A stretch of DNA of 64,000 bases from Luteococcus sanguinis (GCF_039527675.1 NZ_BAAAKI010000010.1:124001-188000); one strand, 5' to 3'; shown: positions 7,923 to 17,021, numbered from the stretch's first letter. Translations and numbers: made by a program. Notes: generated by a model not told the origin, from the sequence alone.

Positions 7923-9713
7923 ATGGCACACAACCTCCTCAACGCCGAACAGGTCTCCAAGGGCTACGGAACCCGGACACTGCTGGACCGGGTCTCCCTG
8001 GGTCTCGGCAAGGGCGACGTCATCGGCGTCGTCGGCCGCAATGGTGACGGCAAGTCGACGCTGCTCGGGATCCTGTCCGGCACCGTCGAACCCGACTCCG
8101 GACGGGTCACCCGCACCGGAAGCGTCTCCATCGGGGTGCTCACCCAGGCCGAACGCATCCGTCCCGGTGAGACCGTCCGCGACCTCATCGTCGGCGGCGA
8201 ACCCGACCACGTCTGGGCCCGCGACGCCTATCGCCGCGCCGTCGTCGAGCACCTGCTGGCCGGCATCGACCTTGACGCGGAACTGTCCAGCCTGTCCGGT
8301 GGTGAACGCCGCCGCGCTGGCCTGGTGAGCCTGATGCTGGGCCACCATGACCTGCTGATCCTCGACGAGCCCACCAATCACCTGGACGTCGAGGCCGTCG
8401 CCTGGCTCGCCGACCACCTCAACACCCTGCAGCAGCGCGACGTCGCGATGCTGGTCGTCTCCCACGACCGCTGGTTCCTCGACGCGGTCTGCAACCGGGT
8501 CTGGGAAGTGCACGACGGTGTCGTCGACCCCTACGACGGCGGCTACGCGGCCTATGTCCTGGCCCGCGCCGAGCGCTCCCGGCAAGCGGTGGCCAATGAG
8601 GCGCGCCGGCAGAACCTCGTCCGCAAGGAGCTGGCCTGGCTGCGTCGTGGCGCGCCCGCGCGCACGTCCAAACCCCGCTTCCGGATCGAGGCCGCCAACG
8701 AGCTGATCGCCGATGTCCCACCGCCGCGCGACCGGCTCCAGTTGGAGCAATTCTCCGTCAGCCGGCTCGGCAAGGATGTCTTCGACCTGGAGAATGTGCA
8801 GCTGGACCTGCCCGACGGTCGCCACCTGGTCAACCACCTCACCTGGTCCATCGGGCCCGGTGACCGGATCGGGCTGGTTGGCGTCAACGGAGCCGGCAAG
8901 TCGACGCTGCTGCGCCTGCTGGCCCACGAGCAGCCCCCCACCTCCGGCCGCGTCAAGCAGGGCAAGACGCTGCGGATCGCGCATCTGTCGCAGCACGTCG
9001 GCGAGATCGACGGACGCGACACGGTGCTGGAGTCGGTGAACCGCCTGCGCCGGGAGACGACGCTGGCGACCGGCCAGGAGGCCACCGCGTCCACCCTGCT
9101 CACCGACTTCGGGTTCACCGGCGAGAAGCTCGTCACGCGCATCCAGGACCTGTCCGGGGGTGAGCGGCGGCGGCTGCAGTTCCTGCGGTTGCTGATCCAG
9201 GAGCCGAATGTCCTGTTGCTCGACGAGCCCACCAACGACCTCGACATCGACACCTTGACCGTGCTCGAGGACTACCTCGACACCTGGCCGGGGACGATGA
9301 TCATCGTCAGCCACGACCGCTACTTCTTGGAGCGCGTCACCGACGTCACCTATGCGCTGATGGGTGACGGACGCTGCGTGCTGCTCCCCCGCGGCATCGA
9401 CCAGTACCTGGAGGCGCGCCGGGAGGCCCAACAGCCGCCGATCCGTTCGGCCGAGGCTGCGACGGTGGCAGCTGCCCCCGCCTCGGGGGTGAGCGCGGCG
9501 GATGTCCGGGCCGCGAAGAAGAACCTGGCCAGGCTGGACGGCCAGATGACCAAGCTCGACCAGAAGCTCGCCCGGGTCCACGCGGAAATGGCGGCCAAGG
9601 CCACCGACTACGCCGAACTGGCGCGGCTGGGCGAGCAGGAGCAGGCCCTGCAGGCGGAGAAGGACGAACTGGAACTGGCCTGGCTCGAGGCCGCCGAGGT
9701 CGCCGAGGGCTGA
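7923..9713 (+). CDS. ABC-F family ATPase
   Basis: 596 residues with two ABC ATPase domains and no membrane segment. Walker A motifs are GRNGDGKST near 38 and GVNGAGKST near 320. Each domain has an LSGGERRR signature and a Walker B followed by DEPTN(H/D)LD. The C-terminus is a charged coiled coil (KKNLARLDGQMTKLDQKLA). ABC-F proteins act on the ribosome, as translation factors or in protection from ribosome-targeting antibiotics; this one looks like the housekeeping Uup/EttA-like type, but subfamily assignment needs a tree. ATG 7923 is preferred to the TTG directly before it. It follows DUF4191 by 15 nt. Confidence 0.9.
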   Translation: MAHNLLNAEQVSKGYGTRTLLDRVSLGLGKGDVIGVVGRNGDGKSTLLGILSGTVEPDSGRVTRTGSVSIGVLTQAERIRPGETVRDLIVGGEPDHVWARDAYRRAVVEHLLAGIDLDAELSSLSGGERRRAGLVSLMLGHHDLLILDEPTNHLDVEAVAWLADHLNTLQQRDVAMLVVSHDRWFLDAVCNRVWEVHDGVVDPYDGGYAAYVLARAERSRQAVANEARRQNLVRKELAWLRRGAPARTSKPRFRIEAANELIADVPPPRDRLQLEQFSVSRLGKDVFDLENVQLDLPDGRHLVNHLTWSIGPGDRIGLVGVNGAGKSTLLRLLAHEQPPTSGRVKQGKTLRIAHLSQHVGEIDGRDTVLESVNRLRRETTLATGQEATASTLLTDFGFTGEKLVTRIQDLSGGERRRLQFLRLLIQEPNVLLLDEPTNDLDIDTLTVLEDYLDTWPGTMIIVSHDRYFLERVTDVTYALMGDGRCVLLPRGIDQYLEARREAQQPPIRSAEAATVAAAPASGVSAADVRAAKKNLARLDGQMTKLDQKLARVHAEMAAKATDYAELARLGEQEQALQAEKDELELAWLEAAEVAEG

Positions 9714-9730
9714 GCCCCCGGATGGAGAGC

Positions 9731-10156
9731 TCAGCGGCGGTTGACCACCACCGTGCCCAGGGCCAGGTCGTCCAGCGCTCGCCGGTCGCCACCGATCACG
9801 CCAGCCGGGACGATGATGCACTTCATGAAGGCCCGGGCAGCACTGCGCACCCAGCCGATCGGCTCACCGTCCAGCCGGACGACGGCGATGCGGGCGAGCA
9901 GTTGGCCGAAGGAGCCCGAGGCCAGCGCGGTGAGGGCCGTCTTCTCGAGGAAGTAGATCGCCATCGGAGCGAAGCGGCGCCAGTCATGGCCGCGCAGTAC
10001 ACCGTCCCCGAACAGGAGCCGCGACAAGAGCATGCAGGCCGCCCAGTCGACGATGAGGGCGGCGAATCGCGCCCGCCAGGAGGCCAGGGACCCTCGACCG
10101 CTCTCGGGGAGTCCGATCCGGGCGCCCGGGTACTCGTCAACGGCGGTCTGGCTCAT
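9731..10156 (-). CDS. RDD family membrane protein
   Basis: 141 residues. The RDD domain appears as WRARFAALIVDWAACMLLSR, giving the Arg and Asp of the first helix, with a final helix region and DLALGTVVV at the end. Three to four membrane segments are likely. RDD proteins are often guessed to be transporters; this actinobacterial form next to glnA has no known role. It is convergent with the ABC-F gene (17 nt apart) and divergent from glnA, sharing the intergenic region with the nitrogen palindrome. Confidence 0.83.
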   Translation of the reverse strand: MSQTAVDEYPGARIGLPESGRGSLASWRARFAALIVDWAACMLLSRLLFGDGVLRGHDWRRFAPMAIYFLEKTALTALASGSFGQLLARIAVVRLDGEPIGWVRSAARAFMKCIIVPAGVIGGDRRALDDLALGTVVVNRR

Positions 10157-10210
10157 GCGCCCGATCGTACCGGCGAGGCCGGCCCCCGCCGCACAGACCG
10201 GTGAACGGCC

Positions 10211-10228
10211 TGTAACACTGCTGTTACA
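10211..10228. promoter_or_regulatory. Palindrome TGTAAC-N6-GTTACA upstream of glnA (site A)
   Basis: TGTAACACTGCTGTTACA is a perfect inverted repeat, 71 nt before the glnA ATG. The half sites GTAAC/GTTAC with a 6-nt spacer resemble the GTNAC-N6-GNAAC layout of GlnR boxes. The same 6-6-6 arrangement occurs before glnA2 at 24597-24614. A possible -10 box TAGCTT at 10260-10265 would put the site around -44 to -61, a usual position for an activator. It could also serve the divergent RDD gene. Confidence 0.7.
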
Positions 10229-10236
10229 CGCCCGGA

Positions 10237-10257
10237 ACGCGCGGGCAATCCGCGCGT
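10237..10257. repeat. Perfect 8-bp inverted repeat in the glnA promoter region
   Basis: ACGCGCGG-GCAAT-CCGCGCGT lies between the nitrogen palindrome and the glnA ribosome site. It may be a second operator or a hairpin near the 5' end of the transcript. Confidence 0.5.
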
Positions 10258-10298
10258 CCTAGCTTTGTCGCACCGACCCGTTCATGGAGGAAAAACAC

Positions 10299-11720
10299 AT
10301 GTTCCAAGGCGCAGACGACCTGCTGGCCTTCGTCAAGGATGAGGGCATCGAGAACATCGACGTCCGCTTCTGCGACCTGCCCGGCGTCATGCAGCACTTC
10401 ACCGTCCCGGCCGCGGCCTTCGGGCCCGAGGTCTTCGAGGACGGCCTGGCCTTCGACGGTTCGTCGATCACAGGATTCCAGAAGATCCACGAGTCGGACA
10501 TGGCGCTGTTGCCCGACCCGACCACCGCCTTCGTCGACCCCTTCCGGGTTTCCAAGACGCTTGTCGTCAACTTCTTCGTGCACGACCCGATCACGAAGGA
10601 GCCATACAGCCGCGACCCGCGCAACATCGCCAAGAAGGCCGAGGCCTACCTGGCCAGCACCGGCATCGGTGACACCGCCTTCTTCGCCCCCGAGGCGGAG
10701 TTCTACGTCTTCGACGACGTGCGGTTCGACACCAAGGCCAACGGCTCCTTCTACGAGATCGACTCCGAGGCCGGCGCCTGGAACACCGGACGCGTCGAGG
10801 AGGGCGGCAACCGCGGCTACAAGGTCAAGTACAAGGGCGGATACTTCCCCGTCTCCCCCGTTGACCACTTCGGCGAACTGCGCGACGAGATCGTGGCCCA
10901 CATGGAACGCCTTGGCATGCAGACCGAACGCGCCCACCACGAGGTCGGCACCGCTGGCCAGGCCGAGATCAACTGGCGCTTCGACACCATGCTCGCCAGC
11001 GCCGACAAGGTGATGCTGTTCAAGTACCTCGTGAAGAACACCGCCTGGGTCAACGGCAAGACCGCCACCTTCATGCCGAAGCCGATCTTCGGCGACAACG
11101 GCTCGGGCATGCACGTGCACAGCTCCCTGTGGAGCAATGGCACCCCGCTGTTCTACGACGACAACGGCTACGGCCAGCTGTCGGATGTGGCCCGCTGGTA
11201 CATCGGCGGCATCCTGAAGCACGCCCCGGCGCTGCTGGCCTTCACCAACCCCTCGGTGAACTCCTACCACCGGTTGGTGCCAGGCTTCGAGGCCCCGGTC
11301 AACCTGGTCTACTCGGCTCGCAACCGTTCGGCCTGCATGCGCATCCCGCTGACGGGTTCCAACCCGAAGGCCAAGCGCGTCGAGTTCCGCTGCCCCGACC
11401 CCTCGTCCAACCCCTATCTGGCCTTCGCCGCGATGCTTCTTGCCGGCATCGACGGCATCCAGAACCGGATCGAGCCGCCGGAGCCGATCGACAAGGACCT
11501 GTACGAGCTGCCTCCCGAGGAGCACGCTCAGGTCGCGCAGGTGCCCGCCTCGCTGGACGCCGCCCTCGAGGCGCTCGAGGCCGACCAGGACTTCCTGCTC
11601 CAGGGCGACGTCTTCACCCCCGACCTGATCGAGACCTGGATCGAGCTGAAGCGCGCGGAGATCGACGCGATCCGTCAGCGACCGCACCCCTACGAGTTCG
11701 ACCTGTACTTCGCGATCTGA
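10299..11720 (+). CDS. glnA: Glutamine synthetase type I (GSI-beta, adenylylation-regulated)
   Basis: 473 residues. ATP-dependent amination of glutamate, the main route of ammonia assimilation; forms a dodecamer. Motifs include FDGSSITGFQ, AEFYVFD, NGSGMHVHSSLW (ATP-binding region), and NRSACMRIP. The adenylylation site is Y402 in KDLYELPPEE, which marks the beta type controlled by GlnE, whose gene lies 7.5 kb away. ATG 10299 follows GGAGGAAAAACAC; an ATG at 10284 would include that ribosome site. The promoter region holds a GlnR-like palindrome. A strong hairpin terminator follows. Confidence 0.97.
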   Translation: MFQGADDLLAFVKDEGIENIDVRFCDLPGVMQHFTVPAAAFGPEVFEDGLAFDGSSITGFQKIHESDMALLPDPTTAFVDPFRVSKTLVVNFFVHDPITKEPYSRDPRNIAKKAEAYLASTGIGDTAFFAPEAEFYVFDDVRFDTKANGSFYEIDSEAGAWNTGRVEEGGNRGYKVKYKGGYFPVSPVDHFGELRDEIVAHMERLGMQTERAHHEVGTAGQAEINWRFDTMLASADKVMLFKYLVKNTAWVNGKTATFMPKPIFGDNGSGMHVHSSLWSNGTPLFYDDNGYGQLSDVARWYIGGILKHAPALLAFTNPSVNSYHRLVPGFEAPVNLVYSARNRSACMRIPLTGSNPKAKRVEFRCPDPSSNPYLAFAAMLLAGIDGIQNRIEPPEPIDKDLYELPPEEHAQVAQVPASLDAALEALEADQDFLLQGDVFTPDLIETWIELKRAEIDAIRQRPHPYEFDLYFAI

Positions 11721-11746
11721 TCGCGGTACCCGCACCGAACCTCCAC

Positions 11747-11786
11747 CGACGAGCCGTCGCCCCTTCGCGGGGGCGGCGGCTCGTCG
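11747..11786 (+). terminator. Hairpin terminator after glnA
   Basis: A 17-nt arm beginning CGACGAGCCGTCGCCCC pairs, with one G-T or mismatch position, with GGGGCGGCGGCTCGTCG across a small TTCGC-containing loop, followed by CCTTTGG. It lies 26 nt after the glnA stop and directly before the GH92 gene. Confidence 0.7.
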
Positions 11787-11805
11787 CCTTTGGCAGACTG
11801 TCCAA

Positions 11806-14800
11806 ATGAGCGCCCCGCCCCCGACCACTCTGCTGCCGGACGAGGGCCCCGAGCACCCAACGAGCTCCGCGCCCCGGACCGGCCTGTTCGCCAGCGCGCC
11901 CGTCCTGCGCTACGAACTGGGTACCGACAGCGCACGGCTGGCGGACGACGTGACCGGCGAGGCCTGGCAGGTGGCGATCTTCCCCGAGGGCGAGGGCGCG
12001 ACAAGTGTCTGGCTGGAGGCCGGCGGCGTCCGGCTGGTCGACCAGCACGGTCACGACGGCAGCGCACCTGTGACCTGTCTGGTGCGTGACCAGTGGAACC
12101 TACTCACCGTTGACCTGTCGGCCGTGCCCTCCCACGGGTCCATCGATCTGGTGGTGCTGGACGGGGCCCGGGGTCGTGGTTGGGTGCAGGTGCTGGGCCC
12201 GACGCACCTGTCGCGCTTCGAGCAGGACGTGGTCGAGTACGTCCGCACCGCGCGGGGCTCGCACTCGCGGCACGCGCAGAGCCGCGGCAACACCTATCCC
12301 CTGGCCTGTGTTCCGCACGGTTTCACCTTCGTCTCGCCGGTCAGCGACGCCCGCGCCGACGACTGGATCTTCACCTGGCATCCCGATGGTGGCCCTCGGC
12401 TGGAGGCGCTGAGTTTCTGCCACGCACCCTCGCCGTGGATCCGGGATCGGGCAGCGATCCAGCTGATGGGCTGGCAGGGGACGCCGTCCCTCGACCCAGC
12501 CGAACGAGCCATCGGCTACGACCCGCGCGACATGGTCGACCGCCCGCACCTGTTCCGGCTGCGACTGGCCGATGGTTCCACCGCCGAGGTCACGCCCACC
12601 GACCACGGCGCCGTCTTCCGTTTCACCTGGAACGAGGCACCCAACCGCGACAGCCCTCGCGGCGCCCTTGTTGATCTTGCTCGCGCCGGTGAGGCCTGGT
12701 TCGAGCAACTCCCTGATGGACGAGTGGTGATCAGCGGCATGGCCCGCCCGACCCAGGTCTGGGGACGACGGCTACTGGACCCCACCTGCTACTTCTGGGG
12801 TGTCACTCGCCAGCCCTGCCGGATCAGGCCGGGACGTCGCTCGACGCGCTGGCCCTGGCCCGGACGCGGCACCAAAGGCGGCATCCTCGAGCTGGTCACG
12901 GGCGAGGTGCTCGAGGTGGCGATGGCCACGAGTTTCATCTCCGTGGACCAGGCCCGGCACAACCTCGACCTGGAGATCGGCCCGGATGACTACGAGACCG
13001 TCGCGACGCGCGCCCACGACCAGTGGGAAGAACTGCTGGGACGGTTCACGCTGACCGGTGCCAACCATGATCAACTGATCTCGGCCTACTCGAACCTGGC
13101 CCGTCTGCACTGCTGGCCCAACTCGATGCACGAGAATCTGGGCAGCGCAGACCAACCCCGGTGGGCGCACGCGTCCCCATTCATTGCCGCCGGCCACGGC
13201 CACGCCCGACGACGAACCAGCTCCCCCGTGGTCGACGGCCAGATCATGATCAACAACGGTTACTGGGACACCTACCGGGGATGTTGGCCCGCCTACAACC
13301 TGTTCACCCCCGACCTGGCGCCGCAGCTCACCGAGGGACTGCTGGCTGCCTGGCGCGAGTCCGGCTGGATGGGCCGGTGGAGCGCGCCAGGCCATGTCGA
13401 CTGCATGGTGGGCACCTCGTCCGACGTGATCTTCGCCGACGCCGCCCGCCACGGCGTCGCCTTCGACGAGCTGGCCGGCTACGACTCGGCCCTCCGCAAT
13501 GCCTGCTGCCCCTCCCCCGACCCGATGGTGGGACGCAAGGGGATCGGATCGGGGCGTTTCCGGGGCCACGTCACCACGTCCACCCCGGAAGGCTTCAGCT
13601 GGAGCATCGAGAACGCCATCTGCGATGCCGCGATCGCCGGCTGGTCCGCCCGCCTAGCGGATCGAGCCGACGATCTGGGCGTACCAGGACGTGCGGACGA
13701 GTTTCGCGCCCATGCTGCCTGGTTCAGCAACCGCGCGCTGGCGGCACGGGAGCTCTTCGACCCTGCGGTGGGCTTCTTCCAGGGGCGCCGACCGGACGGA
13801 CGTCCGACCAGGGAGCCCGGCGACTTCGACCCGACCCGGTGGGGCGGGGACTTCACCGAGACCAATGCCTGGGGGATGAGCGTCAGCACCGTGCACGACG
13901 GCGAGGGCCTCGCAGCCCTGTACGGCGGCCCGTCCGGGCTCGGCGACCACCTCGACCGACTCTTCGCCACTCCCGAGCTCGGCGCCAACCCTGGCGGTTA
14001 CCCCGCCTCCATGCACGAGATCGTCGAGGCCCGGGCACTGCGGATGGGCCAGTGGGCGCTGTCGAACCAGCCCGCCCACCACATCCCCTTCATGTATGCC
14101 TTCACCGATCGCCCGTGGCGCTGCCAGGAGATCATCCGGGCGGCGCTCGACCGGGCCTTCGTCGGCTCCGAGATCGGGCAGGGCTACCCCGGCGACGAGG
14201 ACAACGGCGAGATGAGCTCATGGTGGCTGTTGGCGGCGCTCGGGCTGTACCCGCTGTTCCCCTCCAGCGGCGAGTACGTGCTCACCACTCCCTTGTTCGG
14301 GATGCGTGTCGAGCGTCCCGAAGGTGCCTTGGAGGTCCGCACGCACGGCGAGGGGCGCTTCATCCAGCGGGTGCAGTTGGACGGGCAGGAATGGACGGCG
14401 ATCGCGGTGCCGGTCGAAAGACTGCGCGGATCCGTGACCATCGACGTCTGGCGTGGCGACGAGCCCTCGACCTTCGGGCTGGGAAGTAGCCCTTACAGCC
14501 TGCCAGCCACGAGCCACTGGCGAGCTGACCTGTCCGGGAGCGCCACCATCACCCTGCGGGGCCGCCCGGCCACAGCACTGGCCAATGACCACGGCGACGT
14601 GGCGGTGGACCTGGGGGACGACGACGAGTTGATGCTGCGCTGGCCCGAGGCCGTCGAGCTGCTGGCACTCACCCTCACGTTCGTGTCACCGGGGACGAGG
14701 CAACCGGTCGTTCGTGTCGGCGCCGGCCAAGATGGCGAGGGGCGCGAATGGCAGCTGGGCCGGCGACAGGCGCAGTGGCCGAACCAGACGCTGTGCTGGC

Positions 14801-14886
14801 TGCTGGCCGATGGGGAGCCGATCACCGCCTCCGAGCTGAGTATTCGCCCCGGCAGCGGCCTGCTGGCGCAGGTGGAGTGCTGGTAG
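11806..14886 (+). CDS. GH92 family alpha-mannosidase-like glycosidase
   Basis: 1026 residues. GH92 enzymes are calcium-dependent exo-alpha-mannosidases. Visible family signatures are RGNTYPLACVPHGF near 160, NGYWDTYRGCWPAYNLFTPD near 485, the GTSSDVIFADA segment, GGDFTETNAWGMS with the general acid position E685, and GDEDNGEMSSWW with base-pair carboxylates D797 and D799. No signal peptide or membrane anchor is visible, unlike many secreted GH92 enzymes. An atypical sugar-binding-like N-terminal part of about 150 residues precedes the core. ATG 11806 has no ribosome site but CAGACT lies 6 nt upstream, suggesting a leaderless mRNA. It stands alone after the glnA terminator. The substrate is not predictable. 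Confidence 0.85.
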   Translation: MSAPPPTTLLPDEGPEHPTSSAPRTGLFASAPVLRYELGTDSARLADDVTGEAWQVAIFPEGEGATSVWLEAGGVRLVDQHGHDGSAPVTCLVRDQWNLLTVDLSAVPSHGSIDLVVLDGARGRGWVQVLGPTHLSRFEQDVVEYVRTARGSHSRHAQSRGNTYPLACVPHGFTFVSPVSDARADDWIFTWHPDGGPRLEALSFCHAPSPWIRDRAAIQLMGWQGTPSLDPAERAIGYDPRDMVDRPHLFRLRLADGSTAEVTPTDHGAVFRFTWNEAPNRDSPRGALVDLARAGEAWFEQLPDGRVVISGMARPTQVWGRRLLDPTCYFWGVTRQPCRIRPGRRSTRWPWPGRGTKGGILELVTGEVLEVAMATSFISVDQARHNLDLEIGPDDYETVATRAHDQWEELLGRFTLTGANHDQLISAYSNLARLHCWPNSMHENLGSADQPRWAHASPFIAAGHGHARRRTSSPVVDGQIMINNGYWDTYRGCWPAYNLFTPDLAPQLTEGLLAAWRESGWMGRWSAPGHVDCMVGTSSDVIFADAARHGVAFDELAGYDSALRNACCPSPDPMVGRKGIGSGRFRGHVTTSTPEGFSWSIENAICDAAIAGWSARLADRADDLGVPGRADEFRAHAAWFSNRALAARELFDPAVGFFQGRRPDGRPTREPGDFDPTRWGGDFTETNAWGMSVSTVHDGEGLAALYGGPSGLGDHLDRLFATPELGANPGGYPASMHEIVEARALRMGQWALSNQPAHHIPFMYAFTDRPWRCQEIIRAALDRAFVGSEIGQGYPGDEDNGEMSSWWLLAALGLYPLFPSSGEYVLTTPLFGMRVERPEGALEVRTHGEGRFIQRVQLDGQEWTAIAVPVERLRGSVTIDVWRGDEPSTFGLGSSPYSLPATSHWRADLSGSATITLRGRPATALANDHGDVAVDLGDDDELMLRWPEAVELLALTLTFVSPGTRQPVVRVGAGQDGEGREWQLGRRQAQWPNQTLCWLLADGEPITASELSIRPGSGLLAQVECW

Positions 14887-14921
14887 CGGCACCGCCAGAC
14901 AGGGCCCAGGACTGAAATGAA

Positions 14922-14966
14922 CCCAGACGAAACGAGCCCAGACGAAACGAGCCCAGACGAAACGAG
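14922..14966. repeat. 15-bp tandem repeat running into an assembly gap
   Basis: Three identical copies of CCCAGACGAAACGAG, immediately followed by N. The array sits between the GH92 gene and ptsI, outside coding sequence; the copy number is unknown because the assembly breaks inside it. Confidence 0.9.
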
Positions 14967-14967
14967 C

Positions 14968-15005
14968 NNNNNNNNNNNNNNNNNNNNNNNNNNNNNNNNN
15001 NNNNN
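14968..15005. other. Assembly gap (38 N)
   Basis: Gap between the 15-bp repeat array and the 3' side of ptsI. It probably hides more repeat copies and the left arm of the ptsI terminator. Confidence 0.95.
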
Positions 15006-15031
15006 CCGACATCGGTGGTTTTCGGGCTCGG
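15006..15031 (-). terminator. Right half of a probable ptsI terminator
   Basis: GGTGGTTTTCGGGCTCGG is the complement of CCGAGCCCGAAA-CCACC, the left arm of the hairpin at 62954-62990 near vapC and pntB. The matching left arm here would lie in the gap. Position is 20 nt beyond the ptsI stop. Confidence 0.45.
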
Positions 15032-15050
15032 TGCGTGACTGCCGTGCGGA

Positions 15051-16757
15051 TCAGTCGTCGGCCAGCGGCACCAGCGCGCGGACGGCCGCGGCGGTGTCAC
15101 AGGCGACGGCCTTCTCGGCCAGCGCCTTGCAATCGTCCAAGGACCAGGCGCGCACCTGGGCCTTGACCGCCGGGATGGCCGGGATCGAGCAGGAGAGCTC
15201 GTCGACGCCCAGGCCGACCAAGATCGGCACGGCCTGCGGATCGGAGGCGACGCCACCACAGATGCCCAGCCACTTGCCGTACTTGTGGGCGGCCTCGGCG
15301 GCGCGTCCGATCAGCGCCAGGACGGCCGGGTTGCAGGGGTCGACCTGCGGGGCAAGCTTGGCGTGGCCGCGGTCCATGGCCAGCGTGTAGCTGGTCAGGT
15401 CATTGGTTCCGACGCTGAAGAAGTCGACCTCCTTGGCGAACTGGTCGGCCATCACCGCCACCGAGGGAACCTCGACCATGATGCCGAGCGGCACATTGTC
15501 GACACCCAGGCTCTTGGCCTCCTCGTCGAAGATCGCCTTGGCCTGGCGGTAGTCCTCCAGGGTGGCGATCATCGGGAACATCACGTGCAGATGGGCACCC
15601 GCGTCGGCGGCCTTGAGGATGGCACGGCACTGGGTGCGCAGCACCTCGGGACGGTCGAAGGCGATGCGGACACCGCGGATGCCCAGGAAGGGGTTCTCCT
15701 CCTTGGGGATCGGCAGGTACGGCAGCGGCTTGTCGCCACCGACGTCCAGGGTCCGGATCACCAGAGGCTGTCCCGGCTTGAGGGCGCGCGCGATGTCGGC
15801 GTAGATCTGCGCCTGCTCGTCCTCGCTGGGGGCCTCAGACCGGTCCAGGAAGATGAACTCGCTGCGCAGCAGGCCGACGCCCTCGGCGCCGAAGGTCATC
15901 GCCTGCTCGGCGTCCTTCAGGTTGCCGATGTTGGCGACGACGTCAACCTTGTGTCCGTCGGTGGTGGTGGCCTCGTCGAATGCGCGGGCCATGTCCGCCT
16001 GCTTCTTCGCGGCGATCCGGTCGCGACGCTCCAAGATGGCAGAGATCTGCTCGTCGTCGAGGTTCATCTGCAGGGTGCCGTTGGAGCCGTCGAGGACGAC
16101 CCGCTGGCCGTCGGCGATCTCCAGTGCGCGGGCGTCGATACCTGCCACGGCCGGGATGTCGAGCGAGCGAGCGATGATCGCGACGTGGCTGGACGCGCCA
16201 CCCGTGGTGGTGGCGAAACCGACCACCTTGGAGCGGTCGAGCTGCGCGGTGTCGGAGGGAGTGAGCTCCTCGGCCACCAGGATGGCCTGGTCGGGCAGTT
16301 CGCGGCTCGCCTCGTCGTGACCGGTGAGGATGCCAAGCACCCGGCGGCCGACGTCGCGGACGTCATTCGCGCGCTCGGCGAACAGGTCGTTCTTCATGCC
16401 GGCGAGCTTGTCGGCGTAGGTGGTGAAGGCCTCGTTCCAGGCGAACTCGGCGGACTTGCCACCCTCGATGCCCTTCTTCGCCAGCTTCAGCATGGCGCGG
16501 TCCTTCACGATCTCGCCGTGGGCCACGAAGATGGCGGCCTTGGACGGGTCAGCGTCATCGACCATCTTCTGGCGCAGTCCGTCGAGCTGCAGCGTCGCAG
16601 CGGCGATGGCCTCGTCCAGCTTCGCCTGCTCCTGCTCCGGGGTGCCCGACGGAGCCTCCGTCACGGCGATCTCGGCCGGCCGGTGCTGGACGATCGTGCC
16701 GACGCCCAGTCCAGGCGAGGCCGGGACGCCCTTCAGGATGTTGTCGTTGTCGTCCAC
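15051..16757 (-). CDS. ptsI: PTS enzyme I (phosphoenolpyruvate-protein phosphotransferase)
   Basis: 568 residues. Cytosolic general enzyme of the sugar phosphotransferase system, transferring phosphate from PEP to HPr. The swivelling domain has GGASSHVAIIARSLDIPAVAG with the phosphorylated His at H191. The C-terminal PEP-binding barrel has LLRSEFIFLDR, NPFLGIRGVR, FSVGTNDLTSYTLAMDR and GICGGVAS. The start is GTG 16757, after AGGGGGACAC; frames reaching further upstream are non-homologous. It is divergent from ptsG. The HPr gene (ptsH) is not in the window. Confidence 0.96.
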   Translation of the reverse strand: MDDNDNILKGVPASPGLGVGTIVQHRPAEIAVTEAPSGTPEQEQAKLDEAIAAATLQLDGLRQKMVDDADPSKAAIFVAHGEIVKDRAMLKLAKKGIEGGKSAEFAWNEAFTTYADKLAGMKNDLFAERANDVRDVGRRVLGILTGHDEASRELPDQAILVAEELTPSDTAQLDRSKVVGFATTTGGASSHVAIIARSLDIPAVAGIDARALEIADGQRVVLDGSNGTLQMNLDDEQISAILERRDRIAAKKQADMARAFDEATTTDGHKVDVVANIGNLKDAEQAMTFGAEGVGLLRSEFIFLDRSEAPSEDEQAQIYADIARALKPGQPLVIRTLDVGGDKPLPYLPIPKEENPFLGIRGVRIAFDRPEVLRTQCRAILKAADAGAHLHVMFPMIATLEDYRQAKAIFDEEAKSLGVDNVPLGIMVEVPSVAVMADQFAKEVDFFSVGTNDLTSYTLAMDRGHAKLAPQVDPCNPAVLALIGRAAEAAHKYGKWLGICGGVASDPQAVPILVGLGVDELSCSIPAIPAVKAQVRAWSLDDCKALAEKAVACDTAAAVRALVPLADD

Positions 16758-16775
16758 CGTGTCCCCCTGTCTACC

Positions 16776-16795
16776 TGCGTGCCGTGCGGCACGCA
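16776..16795. promoter_or_regulatory. Perfect 8-bp inverted repeat before ptsI
   Basis: TGCGTGCC-GTGC-GGCACGCA lies 18 nt upstream of the ptsI GTG. It could be an operator or a hairpin in the leader. No known consensus is recognised. Confidence 0.45.
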
Positions 16796-16861
16796 GTCTG
16801 TGCACCCGCCGGCGGCAGGCGCGTCCGAATGAACAACCACACCCTAGACGCCAAGGTGGCG

Positions 16862-16894
16862 GCGCGACGAGGGTCGGGCCCTGTTTCGTCGCGC
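16862..16894. promoter_or_regulatory. 9-bp inverted repeat in the ptsI-ptsG divergent region
   Basis: GCGCGACGA and TCGTCGCGC are exact complements separated by 15 nt, between the divergent ptsI and ptsG. The spacing suits a dimeric regulator acting on one or both genes. Confidence 0.4.
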
Positions 16895-17021
16895 AGGAAG
16901 CGCTCACCCACGCACCTGTTGGACGCCACCCGGCGACAGGCCGCTGAAATGCCCAAAGTAGGTTTGTCTGCGGTTATTTTGACCTCACACGCAATCAACC
17001 CTTAGACGGAAGGGGCCAGCA

